DNA of 64,000 bases. Source: Kineobactrum sediminis (GTDB lineage Bacteria; Pseudomonadota; Gammaproteobacteria; Pseudomonadales; Halieaceae). Made by a program: the position numbers and the translations under genes. The stretch covers positions 372,001 to 436,000 of the forward strand of contig NZ_PKLZ01000003.1 of NCBI RefSeq assembly GCF_002868715.1, given 5' to 3'. Under the pieces are notes generated by a model. The model made no database searches. It worked only from the letters and a program-made list of their open reading frames with translations, and was not told the DNA's origin. Below are positions 9,904-19,341 of the stretch, in pieces. The first letter of the stretch is position 1, and each line of letters begins with the position of its first letter.

Positions 9904-10632
9904 ATGCGCATTAACCTGCAGCCCGCCTATATACTGCACAGCCGCCCCTGGCGCGACAGCAGCCTGCTGCTGGAGCTCTTTACTGCCGAGCACGGCCGCC
10001 TGAGCCTGGTCGGCAAGGGCGCACGACGACGCAGTCGCGGGGGCAGTAATGCTTCGCTGCTGCAGGCCTTTTCACCTCTTCTGGTCAGTTTTTCAGGTCG
10101 CTCTGAAATGAAGCAGTTAACCGCAGTGGAAGCCGCGGCACCACCCCTGGCACTGGCGGGTGAATGCCTGTTCAGTGGGCTGTACCTGAATGAACTGCTG
10201 GTGCGCCTGCTGCACCGTCACGATCCGCATCCCGGCCTGTTTGCCTGTTATGGCGAGACACTAGAGTCACTTGCAAGGGCAACTGATGTCAGTGCCAGCC
10301 TGCGGCGTTTTGAGTTTACCCTGCTGGAAGTTCTCGGCTACCACTTTGACCCGGCAATAGATGGCCACGCTGGAACCCCGGTGCTGGCGGACGGTTGGTA
10401 TCAATACCAGGCGGAGTATGGACTGGTGAAGTGCCAGCGGCAGCACGCCGGGCCGGCCCCTGTTTTCAGTGGTGCCGACCTGCTGGCAATCGCCGCAGGC
10501 GAATACCGTGGCGCACAGGCCACCGCGGCGAAACGCCTGCTGCGAGAGGCGCTTGCCAGTCATCTCGGGGACCGCCCCCTGCACAGCCGGGAGCTGTTTC
10601 GTCAATTCCGCGGCAGTGGTCGACCCGCATGA
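9904..10632 (+). CDS. recO: DNA repair protein RecO
   Basis: Recombination mediator that helps RecR load RecA on SSB-coated DNA. The product has 242 residues. The N-terminal OB-fold begins QPAYILHSRPWRDSSLLLELFT and continues HGRLSLVGKGARR, both family-typical. A helical C-terminal domain follows (FEFTLLEVLGYHFDP). It overlaps acpS by ATGA. In many gammaproteobacteria pdxJ lies between recO and acpS; here it is absent. Confidence 0.95.
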   Translation: MRINLQPAYILHSRPWRDSSLLLELFTAEHGRLSLVGKGARRRSRGGSNASLLQAFSPLLVSFSGRSEMKQLTAVEAAAPPLALAGECLFSGLYLNELLVRLLHRHDPHPGLFACYGETLESLARATDVSASLRRFEFTLLEVLGYHFDPAIDGHAGTPVLADGWYQYQAEYGLVKCQRQHAGPAPVFSGADLLAIAAGEYRGAQATAAKRLLREALASHLGDRPLHSRELFRQFRGSGRPA

Positions 10633-11000
10633 TCGCCCTGGGCACGGACATTCTCGAAGTGGCGCGTATTGAAGCTGTACTGGAGCGTCTGGGTGACAGG
10701 TTTGTGCGGCGCATCCTTACCCTTGCCGAACGCGGGGAATACCAGGCAAGTGGTCAGCCGTGGCGGCTCCTGGCGAAACGGTTTGCCGCCAAGGAAGCAG
10801 TGGCAAAAGCGCTGGGTACCGGTATAGGCAATGGCGTTAGCTGGCAGGATATCGAAATACGCCACGATGCAATGGGTGGGCCACTCGTTCATCTCAGTGG
10901 AGGCGCGTTGCGGATTGCGCAAAGCCGCGGTGGCAGCGCTGTGTTGCTGAGTCTGGCCGATGAGCAGGCCTATGTAGTAGCGTTCGCTGCACTGCACTGA
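10629..11000 (+). CDS. acpS: Holo-[acyl-carrier-protein] synthase
   Basis: Transfers 4'-phosphopantetheine from CoA to acyl carrier protein. The product has 123 residues, the usual length. The signature GTDILEVARIE has the metal-binding aspartate at D7. The second motif, RFAAKEAVAKALGTGI, holds the conserved glutamate. The ATG overlaps the recO stop. An in-frame extension upstream would lie wholly inside recO and is not credible. Confidence 0.96.
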   Translation: MIALGTDILEVARIEAVLERLGDRFVRRILTLAERGEYQASGQPWRLLAKRFAAKEAVAKALGTGIGNGVSWQDIEIRHDAMGGPLVHLSGGALRIAQSRGGSAVLLSLADEQAYVVAFAALH

Positions 11001-11064
11001 CACGTGCCGGCAAGCGCCCGCAAATTGTCAAACGACTACCCCGCGAAAGGGGCCATGGTGATCT

Positions 11065-11961
11065 ATGTCTGAATATCCAACCATTGAAGCTTGTGTCGGT
11101 AACACGCCACTGGTGCGCCTGCAGCGCATACCGGGTGAAACATCCAATACGATACTCGGCAAACTGGAGGGGAACAATCCCGCCGGTTCGGTAAAAGATC
11201 GTCCGGCCCTCAGTATGATTGTCGAGGCTGAACGCCGCGGTGAGATCCAGCCGGGCGATACATTGATAGAGGCTACCAGTGGCAATACCGGTATCGCCCT
11301 GGCCATGGCGGCCGCGATTCGTGGTTATCGGCTGATACTGATCATGCCGGCCCACATGAGTTCGGAACGCAAACAGGCCATGTCAGCGTACGGTGCGGAG
11401 CTGGTGGAAGTTACCCAGGCCGAGGGAATGGAGGGTGCGCGGGATCTGGCATTGCAGATGCAGGCGGAAGGTGAAGGGCGGGTGCTGGATCAGTTTGGTA
11501 ACCCTGATAACCCGCTGGCGCACTACCGGGGCACCGGTCCCGAAATCTGGCGACAGACCGCGGGTACCGTCACTCATTTTATTGCGTCCATGGGTACTAC
11601 CGGCACCATTATGGGGTGCTCCAGCTATCTCAAACAGCAGAATCCGGAAATCCGGATCATTGGTTTGCAACCGGTGGAGGGGTCAAGTATCCCCGGCATC
11701 AGGCGCTGGCCCAAAGCTTATATGCCCGGTATTTTCGACGATGCCAGGGTCGACCGGATAATGGATATTTCCCAGCAGGAATCCGAACACTACATGCGAC
11801 GCATGGCCAGGGAAGAAGGCATTTTCTGTGGCGTTTCCTCTGGTGGCGCCGTGGCGGCCGCACTGCGCCTGTCGGCAGAGGTGAGCGATGCGGTTATCGT
11901 GGCGATCATCTGTGATCGCGGCGATCGTTATCTGTCTACCGGTGTTTTTGCCACGCCCTGA
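11065..11961 (+). CDS. cysM: Cysteine synthase B (O-acetylserine sulfhydrylase, CysM type)
   Basis: PLP enzyme that makes cysteine from O-acetylserine and sulfide or thiosulfate. The product has 298 residues. The PLP lysine is K44 in NPAGSVKDRPALSMI. The substrate loop is ATSGNTGIALAMAA and the phosphate-binding glycines are ASMGTTGTI. CysM rather than CysK is supported by PAHMSSERKQAMSAYGAEL, by the length and by its position before relA, where cysM is often found. Confidence 0.92.
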   Translation: MSEYPTIEACVGNTPLVRLQRIPGETSNTILGKLEGNNPAGSVKDRPALSMIVEAERRGEIQPGDTLIEATSGNTGIALAMAAAIRGYRLILIMPAHMSSERKQAMSAYGAELVEVTQAEGMEGARDLALQMQAEGEGRVLDQFGNPDNPLAHYRGTGPEIWRQTAGTVTHFIASMGTTGTIMGCSSYLKQQNPEIRIIGLQPVEGSSIPGIRRWPKAYMPGIFDDARVDRIMDISQQESEHYMRRMAREEGIFCGVSSGGAVAAALRLSAEVSDAVIVAIICDRGDRYLSTGVFATP

Positions 11962-11974
11962 ACGGAGTGTCGTC

Positions 11975-14206
11975 ATGGTTCAAGTAAGGGAACAATCCCA
12001 TCTGTCGGAGACGGGTGAAATCAATCTTGATCTCTGGCTATCGCAGTTGCCGGTGACCCATGGCGACGAAGAACACGCCCAATTGCTGGCAGCCTGCGAG
12101 CTGGCTCGCGAAGCCAGTGGGCGGATAGGCCTCGATCTTCCCGACTGGGCCCATGAATCCAATTGCTTTGCCACCGGCCTGGATATCGCCCAGATACTTG
12201 CAGAGCTTCATGTTGACGCGGAGTGTTTGATCGCGGGTATTCTCTATCGCGCGGTGCGGGAAGAGCGCATTACGCTCAATGCCGCGGGCGACCGTTTCGG
12301 TCCGGCTGTGCGCACGCTCATCAGTGGCGTCTTGCGCATGGCCGCAATCAGTGACCTCAGGACCCAGGCTGATTCCCCCGTGCTGGGGCAGGCTCACGGC
12401 CAGAAAGACAATATTCGCAAGATGCTGGTGGCGTTGGTTGACGATGTCGGGGTTGCGCTGATCAAATTGGCCGAACGTACTTGTGCAATACGTGCGGTAA
12501 AGAATGACGAGGAGCGCCGCTGGCCCATTGCCAGGGAGGTTTTTGATGTATATGCGCCGCTGGCTCACCGTCTGGGTATAGGTCACCTGAAATGGGAGCT
12601 GGAAGATCTTTCGTTCCGTTACATTTACAGCGACGCTTATCGCAAAATTGCCCGCCTGCTCGATGGCAAGCGCATGGAGCGGGATCGTTTTATTGCGCGG
12701 GTCACCGAGGAGCTGACCCGGGAGCTCAAGCAGGCGGGTTTACAATTCGAGATCAGTGGTCGGGCCAAACACATTTATAGTATCTGGCGCAAAATGCAGC
12801 GCAAGGGAATTGGTTTTTCGCAGGTCTACGATATTCGTGCGGTTCGCATCCTGGTTCCCGAGATGAAGGACTGCTATGCCACCCTGGGCCTGGTGCACGG
12901 ACTCTGGCGCAATATCCCCAACGAGTTCGATGACTACATCGCCAATCCCAAGGAAAACGGCTATCGCTCACTGCACACGGCAGTGATCGGGCCGGAAGGG
13001 AAAATCCTCGAAGTCCAGATACGTACCGACCAGATGGATGACGAAGCCGAACTGGGCGTTTGCGCGCACTGGCGCTACAAAGGCTCCGATGCTGCCGGCA
13101 AGATGGCCAGCAGTTATGAAGAGAAAATTGCCTGGTTACGGCAGGTGCTGGACTGGCATGAGGAAACCGGCGATACCGGCGATGTGGCTGAACAGTTCAG
13201 TTTCGGGCTGGCGCAGGACCGGGTTTACGTGTTTACGCCCCAGGGCGACGTTGTCAATCTCGCCCAGGGTGCAACCCCCCTGGATTTTGCCTACCACGTG
13301 CATACCGAGGTCGGGCATCATTGCCGCGGCGCCAGGGTCAATGGCGTTATTGTGCCACTGACCTACACCCTGAAAACAGGTGAACGCGTTGATATCCTCA
13401 CCAGCAAGCAGGGCGTACCAAAGCGTGACTGGTTGCAGTCAGGACTGGGTTACCTGAAGACCTCGAGGGCAAGGGCCAAGGTACAGCAATGGTTCAAGGC
13501 CCAGGCCCGGGATGAAAATATTGATGCCGGGCGCCACCTGCTCGAGCGGGAGTTCAGGCGTTTGGCCCTCACCAGCGTGGATTACCGACGTATTGCCACC
13601 AGGGTGGGGGTGCTCACGGTAGAGGACATGTATGCAGCCGTGGGAGCGGGCGACCTGTCCTCGGCAACGGTGCTGAATGCGGCCCAGAGCTTACTGGACC
13701 GGCGTCCCGAGCCGCAGCTGCAGGTGGTTAAACCGGGTAGCGGATCCGCCTCCCGGGGGCAGGTTAAAGTACAGGGCGTCGGTAATTTGCTCACGCATAT
13801 GGCAGGTTGCTGCAAACCGCTCCCCGGCGATGATATTGTCGGCTTTATTACCCAGGGCCGGGGTGTCAGTATTCATCGCGGTGATTGTGCGCGGATATTG
13901 AAACTCCAGGACACTACCCCCGAGCGAATGATCGAAGTAGAGTGGGGTGAGTCGCCGCGGGAGAACTACGAAGTGGACGTCGCCATTGAGGCCTATGATC
14001 GGCAGGGGCTGTTGCGGGATATCACCGCACTGTTCGCCACCGCGCGGATTAATGTTCTTTCCATCAACACACAGACAAACAAGAAAAAGCATACTGCAAC
14101 CATGCGACTGACCGTGGAGGTTCCCGATCTTGGCGCCCTGTCAAAATTACTGGAGCGTATAGATCGGCTGAGCAATGTTGCTTCCGTCCAGCGCGTGACA
14201 GTTTAG
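11975..14206 (+). CDS. relA: GTP pyrophosphokinase RelA (stringent response)
   Basis: Ribosome-associated synthetase of (p)ppGpp during amino-acid starvation. The product has 743 residues. The N-terminal hydrolase-like domain lacks the catalytic His-Asp pair (GILYRAVREERI at that position), so it is a RelA-type synthetase rather than SpoT. The synthetase domain carries KHIYSIWRKMQ and NGYRSLHTAVIGPEGK. Next come TGS (VYVFTPQGDVVNLAQGATPLDFAY), a zinc-finger region with GCCKP, and a C-terminal ACT domain (YEVDVAIEAYDRQGLLRDI). The start at 11975 follows GGAG. Confidence 0.96.
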   Translation: MVQVREQSHLSETGEINLDLWLSQLPVTHGDEEHAQLLAACELAREASGRIGLDLPDWAHESNCFATGLDIAQILAELHVDAECLIAGILYRAVREERITLNAAGDRFGPAVRTLISGVLRMAAISDLRTQADSPVLGQAHGQKDNIRKMLVALVDDVGVALIKLAERTCAIRAVKNDEERRWPIAREVFDVYAPLAHRLGIGHLKWELEDLSFRYIYSDAYRKIARLLDGKRMERDRFIARVTEELTRELKQAGLQFEISGRAKHIYSIWRKMQRKGIGFSQVYDIRAVRILVPEMKDCYATLGLVHGLWRNIPNEFDDYIANPKENGYRSLHTAVIGPEGKILEVQIRTDQMDDEAELGVCAHWRYKGSDAAGKMASSYEEKIAWLRQVLDWHEETGDTGDVAEQFSFGLAQDRVYVFTPQGDVVNLAQGATPLDFAYHVHTEVGHHCRGARVNGVIVPLTYTLKTGERVDILTSKQGVPKRDWLQSGLGYLKTSRARAKVQQWFKAQARDENIDAGRHLLEREFRRLALTSVDYRRIATRVGVLTVEDMYAAVGAGDLSSATVLNAAQSLLDRRPEPQLQVVKPGSGSASRGQVKVQGVGNLLTHMAGCCKPLPGDDIVGFITQGRGVSIHRGDCARILKLQDTTPERMIEVEWGESPRENYEVDVAIEAYDRQGLLRDITALFATARINVLSINTQTNKKKHTATMRLTVEVPDLGALSKLLERIDRLSNVASVQRVTV

Positions 14207-14215
14207 GAGAGACCC

Positions 14216-15055
14216 GTGACCACTGATTTTTATACCATCACTGATTTATTGCGGGTCATGGAACGCTTGCGCGACCCCGTGAGCGGTTGTCCATGGGATA
14301 TCAAGCAGGATTTTCTCAGCATCGTACCGTCTACGCTGGAAGAGTGTTATGAACTGGCTGAGGCGATTGAGCAAGGCGACTATCCGCACGTTGCCGAGGA
14401 GTTGGGAGATGTTCTTTTCCAGGTCATCTTTTATTCCCGGCTCGGGGAAGAGCAGAATCTTTTTTCCTTCGAGTCAGTTGTTCATACCCTGGTAGACAAG
14501 CTCCTGCGCCGACATCCTCACGTATTTGCGGAAGGCAGCATTGAAGGTGTCGTTGGGGAATCAATTGATGTCGATGAGGTAAAGCGCTCCTGGGAGTCGA
14601 TCAAACAGCAGGAGCGTGCGGGTCGTGCCCAGGGCGGCGCTCTGGATGACGTTCCCGTTGCCATGCCGGCACTGCCAAGGGCACAAAAACTTCAAAAACG
14701 CGCCGCGTTGAAGGGCTTTGACTGGGACAACCCGCAATCCGTTCTCGCCAAACTGGAAGAGGAGTGTGCAGAGTTGCGCGCCGCCATGGACGATGATTGC
14801 AAGGCGGGTATTGCGGATGAAATGGGGGATGTGTTGTTTACCTGCGTAAATCTCTCCCGTCATCTCGGTCTTGATGCAGAAACAGTACTGCGCAGATCCT
14901 CGCACAAATTCGAACGGCGTTTCCGTTACATGGAAATGGGAGCCGACGAGGCTTTTATGGGCGGGAGCGGTAGCAGGGATAGCGCCGTTGACCTTGCCAG
15001 GTTGACGGCTCTGGAGCTCGATCAGCTCTGGAATGAGGCAAAACAACGCAGTTGA
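14216..15055 (+). CDS. mazG: Nucleoside triphosphate pyrophosphohydrolase MazG
   Basis: Hydrolyses NTPs and dNTPs to monophosphates; in E. coli it is linked to relA and influences (p)ppGpp physiology. The product has 279 residues and two tandem MazG domains. The first has CPWDIKQDFLSIVPSTLEECYE and EELGDVLFQV; the second has FDWDNPQSVLAKLEEECAEL and DEMGDVLFTCVNL. The metal-binding EExxE and ExxD patterns are present. The GTG start lies 10 bases after relA and follows TTAGGAGA. Confidence 0.95.
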   Translation: MTTDFYTITDLLRVMERLRDPVSGCPWDIKQDFLSIVPSTLEECYELAEAIEQGDYPHVAEELGDVLFQVIFYSRLGEEQNLFSFESVVHTLVDKLLRRHPHVFAEGSIEGVVGESIDVDEVKRSWESIKQQERAGRAQGGALDDVPVAMPALPRAQKLQKRAALKGFDWDNPQSVLAKLEEECAELRAAMDDDCKAGIADEMGDVLFTCVNLSRHLGLDAETVLRRSSHKFERRFRYMEMGADEAFMGGSGSRDSAVDLARLTALELDQLWNEAKQRS

Positions 15056-15202
15056 GCGGTATTTCCGGGGTTTTTTGCCAGGGGTTGTGCAAATTATCGG
15101 CCATGTGTATGGTTACTGCCCTCCGCAAGCCTGTAAATTGAATGTTCACGAGTGGGCGCGCTGCCACGGCGCCGGCAAACCAGATATTGAGGATCTACCC
15201 GA

Positions 15203-15850
15203 ATGCGATTGATACTTTTGGGCGCGCCCGGCGCCGGCAAAGGCACCCAGGCCAAGTTCATCACCGAGAGGCTTGATATCCCACAAATTTCAACAGGGGA
15301 TATGCTACGTGCGGCAGTGAAGGCGCAATCAGAACTCGGCCTCGCCGCGAAAGAGGTGATGGATTCGGGCGGGCTTGTCTCCGATGACATTATCATTGGC
15401 CTGGTAAAGGAGCGGATCAAGCAGCCCGATTGCGAGAATGGCTTTTTATTCGATGGTTTTCCCAGAACGATCCCCCAGGCACAGGCAATGATTGATGTTG
15501 GTGTTCACATTGATCACGTGATTGAAATAGTCGTCGATGACGAGGAAATTGTAAGTCGGCTGAGTGGCCGATGGGTTCATCCGGCCTCGGGACGGGTTTA
15601 TCACATGAAACATAATCCTCCACAGAATGATTGTGTTGATGATGAAACCGGCGAACCATTGGTGCAGCGCGATGATGACCGTGAAGAGACCGTACGCAAA
15701 CGGTTACAGGTTTATCATCAGCAAACCCGTCCTCTCGTTGAGTTCTATCGGTCCATGACCGGTAGTGATGCTCCCCGTAGCCATCGCATAGAAGGTGTCG
15801 GTAGCGTGGATGATATTCGCCGTAAAGTGTTTGCCGCGCTTGGCGTCTGA
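15203..15850 (+). CDS. adk: Adenylate kinase
   Basis: Interconverts ATP plus AMP and two ADP. The product has 215 residues. The P-loop is [10 protein letters not shown] at residues 7-16. The AMP-binding region reads [12 protein letters not shown], and the signature [13 protein letters not shown] is present. The lid is long ([13 protein letters not shown] through [15 protein letters not shown]) and lacks zinc-binding cysteines, as in enteric enzymes. It stands in its own transcription unit after a 147-base gap. Confidence 0.97.
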   Translation: MRLILLGAPGAGKGTQAKFITERLDIPQISTGDMLRAAVKAQSELGLAAKEVMDSGGLVSDDIIIGLVKERIKQPDCENGFLFDGFPRTIPQAQAMIDVGVHIDHVIEIVVDDEEIVSRLSGRWVHPASGRVYHMKHNPPQNDCVDDETGEPLVQRDDDREETVRKRLQVYHQQTRPLVEFYRSMTGSDAPRSHRIEGVGSVDDIRRKVFAALGV

Positions 15851-16052
15851 GTCCTTTATTTCAAGTAGTTTGCGGATGTTCTCGATATTTTCCGGAGTTG
15901 TGCCTCGCCGTTAAAGTCGTTTCCGATCACTGTTTTACAGGCCGTAAAAACCTTCATCCTTGTAACAGTTGTCAAAACTGTGTTGTAAGGCTGCGGGTTT
16001 GTTGTTATTTTTGGCACATTGTTATTCAAAATAATCTCTGGAGATCGTAGAT

Positions 16053-17030
16053 ATGGCAACTGCCAAGGGCAAAGCGAAGGTAAAAACTGCGGCAAAAAAG
16101 ACGCCGGCAAAAAAAACGGCACGCAGGCCTGTCGCTGGCAAGTCAGTAGCTGAAACATCGGCGAGCTCAAAAGCAGAGCAGAGAGCGCGCGATAACGTGG
16201 CCAAGTTGCAGGCACGGGTCCAGCAGGAACAAAACGCACTTGCGGAAGCGCGGGCGAAGGTTAAGGCCGCAAGAGCGAAAGCTGACATTCGCGGAAAAAA
16301 AGCGGCATCGAATGCAGTTTCGCGTATCAATGCCAAAGTGGAAGTTTCACGCGGCAAGTTGAAGGAGGCGCGCGAACAGCTCAAGAATATGGTGGCCGAA
16401 TCCCGGCTGGCATCCAAGCGCCTTGCAGCGCAGCAACGTGTGCTGCAGAAAAAAGCCGAACTGGCGGCGAAAGCCGAAGTGGATAAGGCCAGGGCACTTG
16501 CTCGGCATGCGAAGAAATGGTCCGGGCAACGTGCCAAGGCAGATGCAGCCAAAATCTCCCTGCTTGAAAAGAAAGTAATGGCGCAGGTTAAAGCGGCTGA
16601 AAAAAAGGCCGGGATCGCAGCGAAAAAAGCAGACAGCAAACTCAAGAGTCGCCGTAAGGCGGCTGCTTCGGCAAAGGCCGCGACCAGCGGCACCACTGCT
16701 GGAAAAACGATTGATCTTCCGCCAAAGGTAAAGGCGGCGCCTAAAAAGACAAAGACGAAAGCGGCTTCCAAAGCCAAAGCGGCTCCAAAGGGTAAAGCCG
16801 CTTCCAAAGCCAAAGCCACTCCCAAGTCCAAAGCTGCGCCCAAGGCGAAAGCTACTCCCAAAGCTAAAGCTGCACCTAAAGCTAAAGCTGCACCCAAAGC
16901 TAAAGCTGCACCCAAAGCTAAAGCTGCCCCCAAAGCTAAAGCTGCACCCAAAGCTAAAGCTGCACCCAAGGCCAAAGCTGCTGCTCCCAGCCCGAAAACC
17001 GAGCCGGAGAGTACTGCCACTGAATCCTGA
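16053..17030 (+). CDS. Lys/Ala/Pro-rich histone H1-like protein (AlgP-like)
   Basis: A 325-residue, strongly basic, low-complexity protein. Residues 1-45 are Lys/Ala-rich. Residues about 45-200 form a long charged helix or coiled coil (RARDNVAKLQARVQQEQNAL). The last 100 residues repeat PKAKAA. This is the composition of AlgP/AlgR3 of Pseudomonas and other bacterial H1-like proteins thought to bind DNA. It begins after GGAG and ends just before a strong terminator. Exact function is unknown. Repeat copy number probably varies between strains. Confidence 0.85.
   Translation: MATAKGKAKVKTAAKKTPAKKTARRPVAGKSVAETSASSKAEQRARDNVAKLQARVQQEQNALAEARAKVKAARAKADIRGKKAASNAVSRINAKVEVSRGKLKEAREQLKNMVAESRLASKRLAAQQRVLQKKAELAAKAEVDKARALARHAKKWSGQRAKADAAKISLLEKKVMAQVKAAEKKAGIAAKKADSKLKSRRKAAASAKAATSGTTAGKTIDLPPKVKAAPKKTKTKAASKAKAAPKGKAASKAKATPKSKAAPKAKATPKAKAAPKAKAAPKAKAAPKAKAAPKAKAAPKAKAAPKAKAAAPSPKTEPESTATES
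16857..16982 (+). repeat. 18-bp tandem repeat, seven units, encoding PKAKAA
   Basis: Seven head-to-tail units of CCCAAAGCTAAAGCTGCA, most identical and the last two-base divergent, lie in frame inside the histone-like gene. Less perfect units extend upstream to about 16780. Because the period is a multiple of three, gain or loss of units keeps the frame. Confidence 0.95.
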
Positions 17031-17051
17031 TCGGGGGCCAGGCAATCACAG

Positions 17052-17084
17052 CCCGCAATGGTTATACATTGCGGGTTTTTTTTT
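17052..17084 (+). terminator. Strong intrinsic terminator after the histone-like gene
   Basis: A perfect 9-bp stem (CCCGCAATG 17052-17060, CATTGCGGG 17067-17075) with a 6-base loop is followed directly by nine T residues (17076-17084). It ends 4 bases before the last codon of the convergent mobA gene and serves the plus strand. Confidence 0.95.
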
Positions 17085-17087
17085 GGC

Positions 17088-17663
17088 TCAGCAATCAGGC
17101 TGTAGAGTGTTCAGGTTGCTGAAGGCGTCTGTCATATCGCTGAAGTCCACCGCTGCTGCTTGCAACGTTGCGTACCAGCCGCGCACGGAGCGGTGTCCCG
17201 AAACGAGGTAGTCCTCAAGGGAATGCAAACATTCGCTTTTCAGTAAAGCGTGCAGGTAATGGCGGTTGATCTGATCTTCGGCATAGCACACGGCAAGTGC
17301 GTTATCGGCACCCAGTGTTTCCATCAGTCGCGTGCCAAGCGTTGCCGGGACCAGTGGCGTATCGCAGGGAACAACAAGCAGGTAATCTCCCGGGGGTATC
17401 GCAGGTAGCGCGCGCAGTCCCGCGAGTGGTCCTACCGGTGGCCCGGGTTGGTCACTGATGACATGGTCGGCAAAGCTGCGATAAGTGCATTGGTTGCGGT
17501 TACAGCTAATGTAAAGCGTGTTCACCTGGGGTCGCAGGCTTTGTGCCACCCACTGTACCAGTGGTTTTCCACGCCATTCCAGCAGGCCCTTGTCACGACC
17601 ACCAACACGACTGCCTGCTCCGCCGGCGAGTATCAGCCCATGAATATTGCCGGTCGTGGTCAT
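17088..17663 (-). CDS. mobA: Molybdenum cofactor guanylyltransferase
   Basis: Attaches GMP to molybdopterin to form the bis-MGD cofactor of DMSO-reductase-family enzymes. The product has 191 residues. It opens with the nucleotidyltransferase motif LILAGGAGSRVGGRDKGLLEW. SDQPGPPVGPLAGL and the metal-binding VVPCDTPLV follow. It stands alone, convergent with the histone-like gene and divergent from tsaB. It implies that molybdoenzymes are encoded elsewhere. Confidence 0.95.
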   Translation of the reverse strand: MTTTGNIHGLILAGGAGSRVGGRDKGLLEWRGKPLVQWVAQSLRPQVNTLYISCNRNQCTYRSFADHVISDQPGPPVGPLAGLRALPAIPPGDYLLVVPCDTPLVPATLGTRLMETLGADNALAVCYAEDQINRHYLHALLKSECLHSLEDYLVSGHRSVRGWYATLQAAAVDFSDMTDAFSNLNTLQPDC

Positions 17664-17796
17664 GTCGATTCCGTAAATTTATCCAGTCGCGGTTCTTGGG
17701 GACGCCAAGCTGTGGGATAATCCCGCAGCGTTTGCACACCGGCACCCTCGTATGGCCTGGCCGGCAACAGTTCCACTTTCTCTGGTATCCGCCCCG

Positions 17797-18504
17797 ATGA
17801 CAAGTATTCTCGCAATCGACACCTCAACGGAAGCCTGTTCTGTTGCGCTGTACCGCGATGGCGAAGTCAGCGCATGTTATGAAGTGGTGCCGCGACGTCA
17901 TAACCAACACTTACTGGCCATGCTGCAAAACCTGCTGCCGCGTGGCTCCCTGGCAAGTAGTGGTGTCGAGGCTGTCGCCTACGGCAGTGGTCCCGGTTCC
18001 TTTACTGGCTTGCGGATTGCCGCCAGTGCGGTACAGGGCCTGTGTTTTGCGGCAGCACTGCCGGCATTACCGATATCGACACTCGCCTGCCAGACATACA
18101 CTGCACAACGCCTGGGGCTGGTGTACGAAGGCGATCTGGTACTGAGTACGCTTGACGCGCATATTGGCGAGCTCTACTGGGCGCTGTACGAAGTGGGGCG
18201 GGAAAGATTGCAAGAGCTCACGGTGGCTGCCGCTGCCCGGCCGGCGGATCTGGTATTGCCGGGTACCCGCAAGATGGTGGCCATCGGTTCCGGGTTGCGC
18301 TATCTCGATGCATTCAGCGTTGCCGTGCAGTCCCGGTTTGCCGCGCAGCATGGCGAGCTGCTGCCCGCGGCGAGAGACCTGCTGCCGCCCGCTTTGATGG
18401 CGTTGCGGGAAGGCAAGGTGCAGGCCGCGGAAGATGTCTGCCCGGTGTATGTTCGCGATGAAATCAGCTGGAAGAAACTGTCCGAGCAGGGGCCGCAACG
18501 ATGA
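17797..18504 (+). CDS. tsaB: tRNA threonylcarbamoyladenosine biosynthesis protein TsaB
   Basis: Partner of TsaD and TsaE in making t6A37 on ANN-decoding tRNAs. The product has 235 residues. It begins ILAIDTSTEACSVALYRDG and contains YGSGPGSFTGLRIAASAVQGL, the TsaB/ASKHA hallmarks. It lacks the metal-binding histidines of TsaD. An in-frame start at 17752 would add an unconserved leader. The stop overlaps the uppP start by ATGA. Confidence 0.95.
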   Translation: MTSILAIDTSTEACSVALYRDGEVSACYEVVPRRHNQHLLAMLQNLLPRGSLASSGVEAVAYGSGPGSFTGLRIAASAVQGLCFAAALPALPISTLACQTYTAQRLGLVYEGDLVLSTLDAHIGELYWALYEVGRERLQELTVAAAARPADLVLPGTRKMVAIGSGLRYLDAFSVAVQSRFAAQHGELLPAARDLLPPALMALREGKVQAAEDVCPVYVRDEISWKKLSEQGPQR

Positions 18505-19304
18505 TCGACACAACCCAGGCCCTTATACTCGCGGTACTGCAGGGACTGACGGAATTTCTACCGATCTCCAGTTCCGCGCACCTGGTCATTCCGTCGCTGT
18601 TGCTGGGCTGGGCAGACCAGGGCCTGGCCTTCGATGTGGCGGTTCACGTGGGCACGCTACTGGCAGTGGTGTTCTACTACCGACGTGATCTGTGGAAGAT
18701 GACGGTGGGGTGCATCAATGCAGTAAATGGCGGCAGGATGAACGAGGATGCCCGGCTGGTATGGTATCTGGCAGTGGCTACAGTGCCGGTTTGCGTGGTG
18801 GGTTTTCTGGCCGATGACCTGATTGAAATGCATGCGCGTACCCTGCCATTGATTGCCACAACCACACTTGTGTTCGGGCTTCTGCTGGGATTGGCTGACC
18901 GGCGTGCGCGAGCAGGGAGTGCGCCGCGGTCACTGTCCCTGGCTGGTGCCGTGTTGATTGGCCTGGCCCAGGCCCTGGCGCCACTGCCGGGTGTCTCCCG
19001 CTCCGGCATCACCATTACCGCCGGGCTGCTGCTGGGACTGGACAGGGCTAACGCCGCACGCTTTGCATTCTTGTTGTCGATTCCGGTGATAGCGGGCGCC
19101 GGACTGTTGAAGGTTCTGCAACTGGCCGCTACTGGTGAGCCGGTAGACTGGCAGTTATTGGGCGGATCGGCACTGGTGTCTGCGGTAACCGCCTACGCCT
19201 GTATCAGCCTGTTTTTGCGTTTGCTGGAACGGGTTGGCCTGATGCCCTTTGTTTACTATCGTATCGCGCTCGCAGCGATACTGTACGGTTTATGGCTGGC
19301 CTGA
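18501..19304 (+). CDS. uppP: Undecaprenyl-diphosphatase UppP (BacA)
   Basis: Integral membrane phosphatase that recycles undecaprenyl pyrophosphate to the carrier lipid for peptidoglycan and O-antigen; higher levels give bacitracin tolerance. The product has 267 residues with about eight membrane segments. The motifs [16 protein letters not shown] and [13 protein letters not shown] match the BacA family. Translation is coupled to tsaB by overlap. Confidence 0.96.
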   Translation: MIDTTQALILAVLQGLTEFLPISSSAHLVIPSLLLGWADQGLAFDVAVHVGTLLAVVFYYRRDLWKMTVGCINAVNGGRMNEDARLVWYLAVATVPVCVVGFLADDLIEMHARTLPLIATTTLVFGLLLGLADRRARAGSAPRSLSLAGAVLIGLAQALAPLPGVSRSGITITAGLLLGLDRANAARFAFLLSIPVIAGAGLLKVLQLAATGEPVDWQLLGGSALVSAVTAYACISLFLRLLERVGLMPFVYYRIALAAILYGLWLA

Positions 19305-19341
19305 TGTCGCCGGCAACACATTGACGGAATCTGGAGTTTTT

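Noticed and set aside
16857-16982. Repeat array considered as a CRISPR
   Set aside because: Units are contiguous with no spacers and lie in frame in a coding gene; no cas genes are near.
16022-17020. Minus-strand frame opposite the histone-like gene, rich in Ala, Leu and Gly
   Set aside because: The frame stays open because the plus-strand repeat is low complexity; it carries the mirror image of the repeat.
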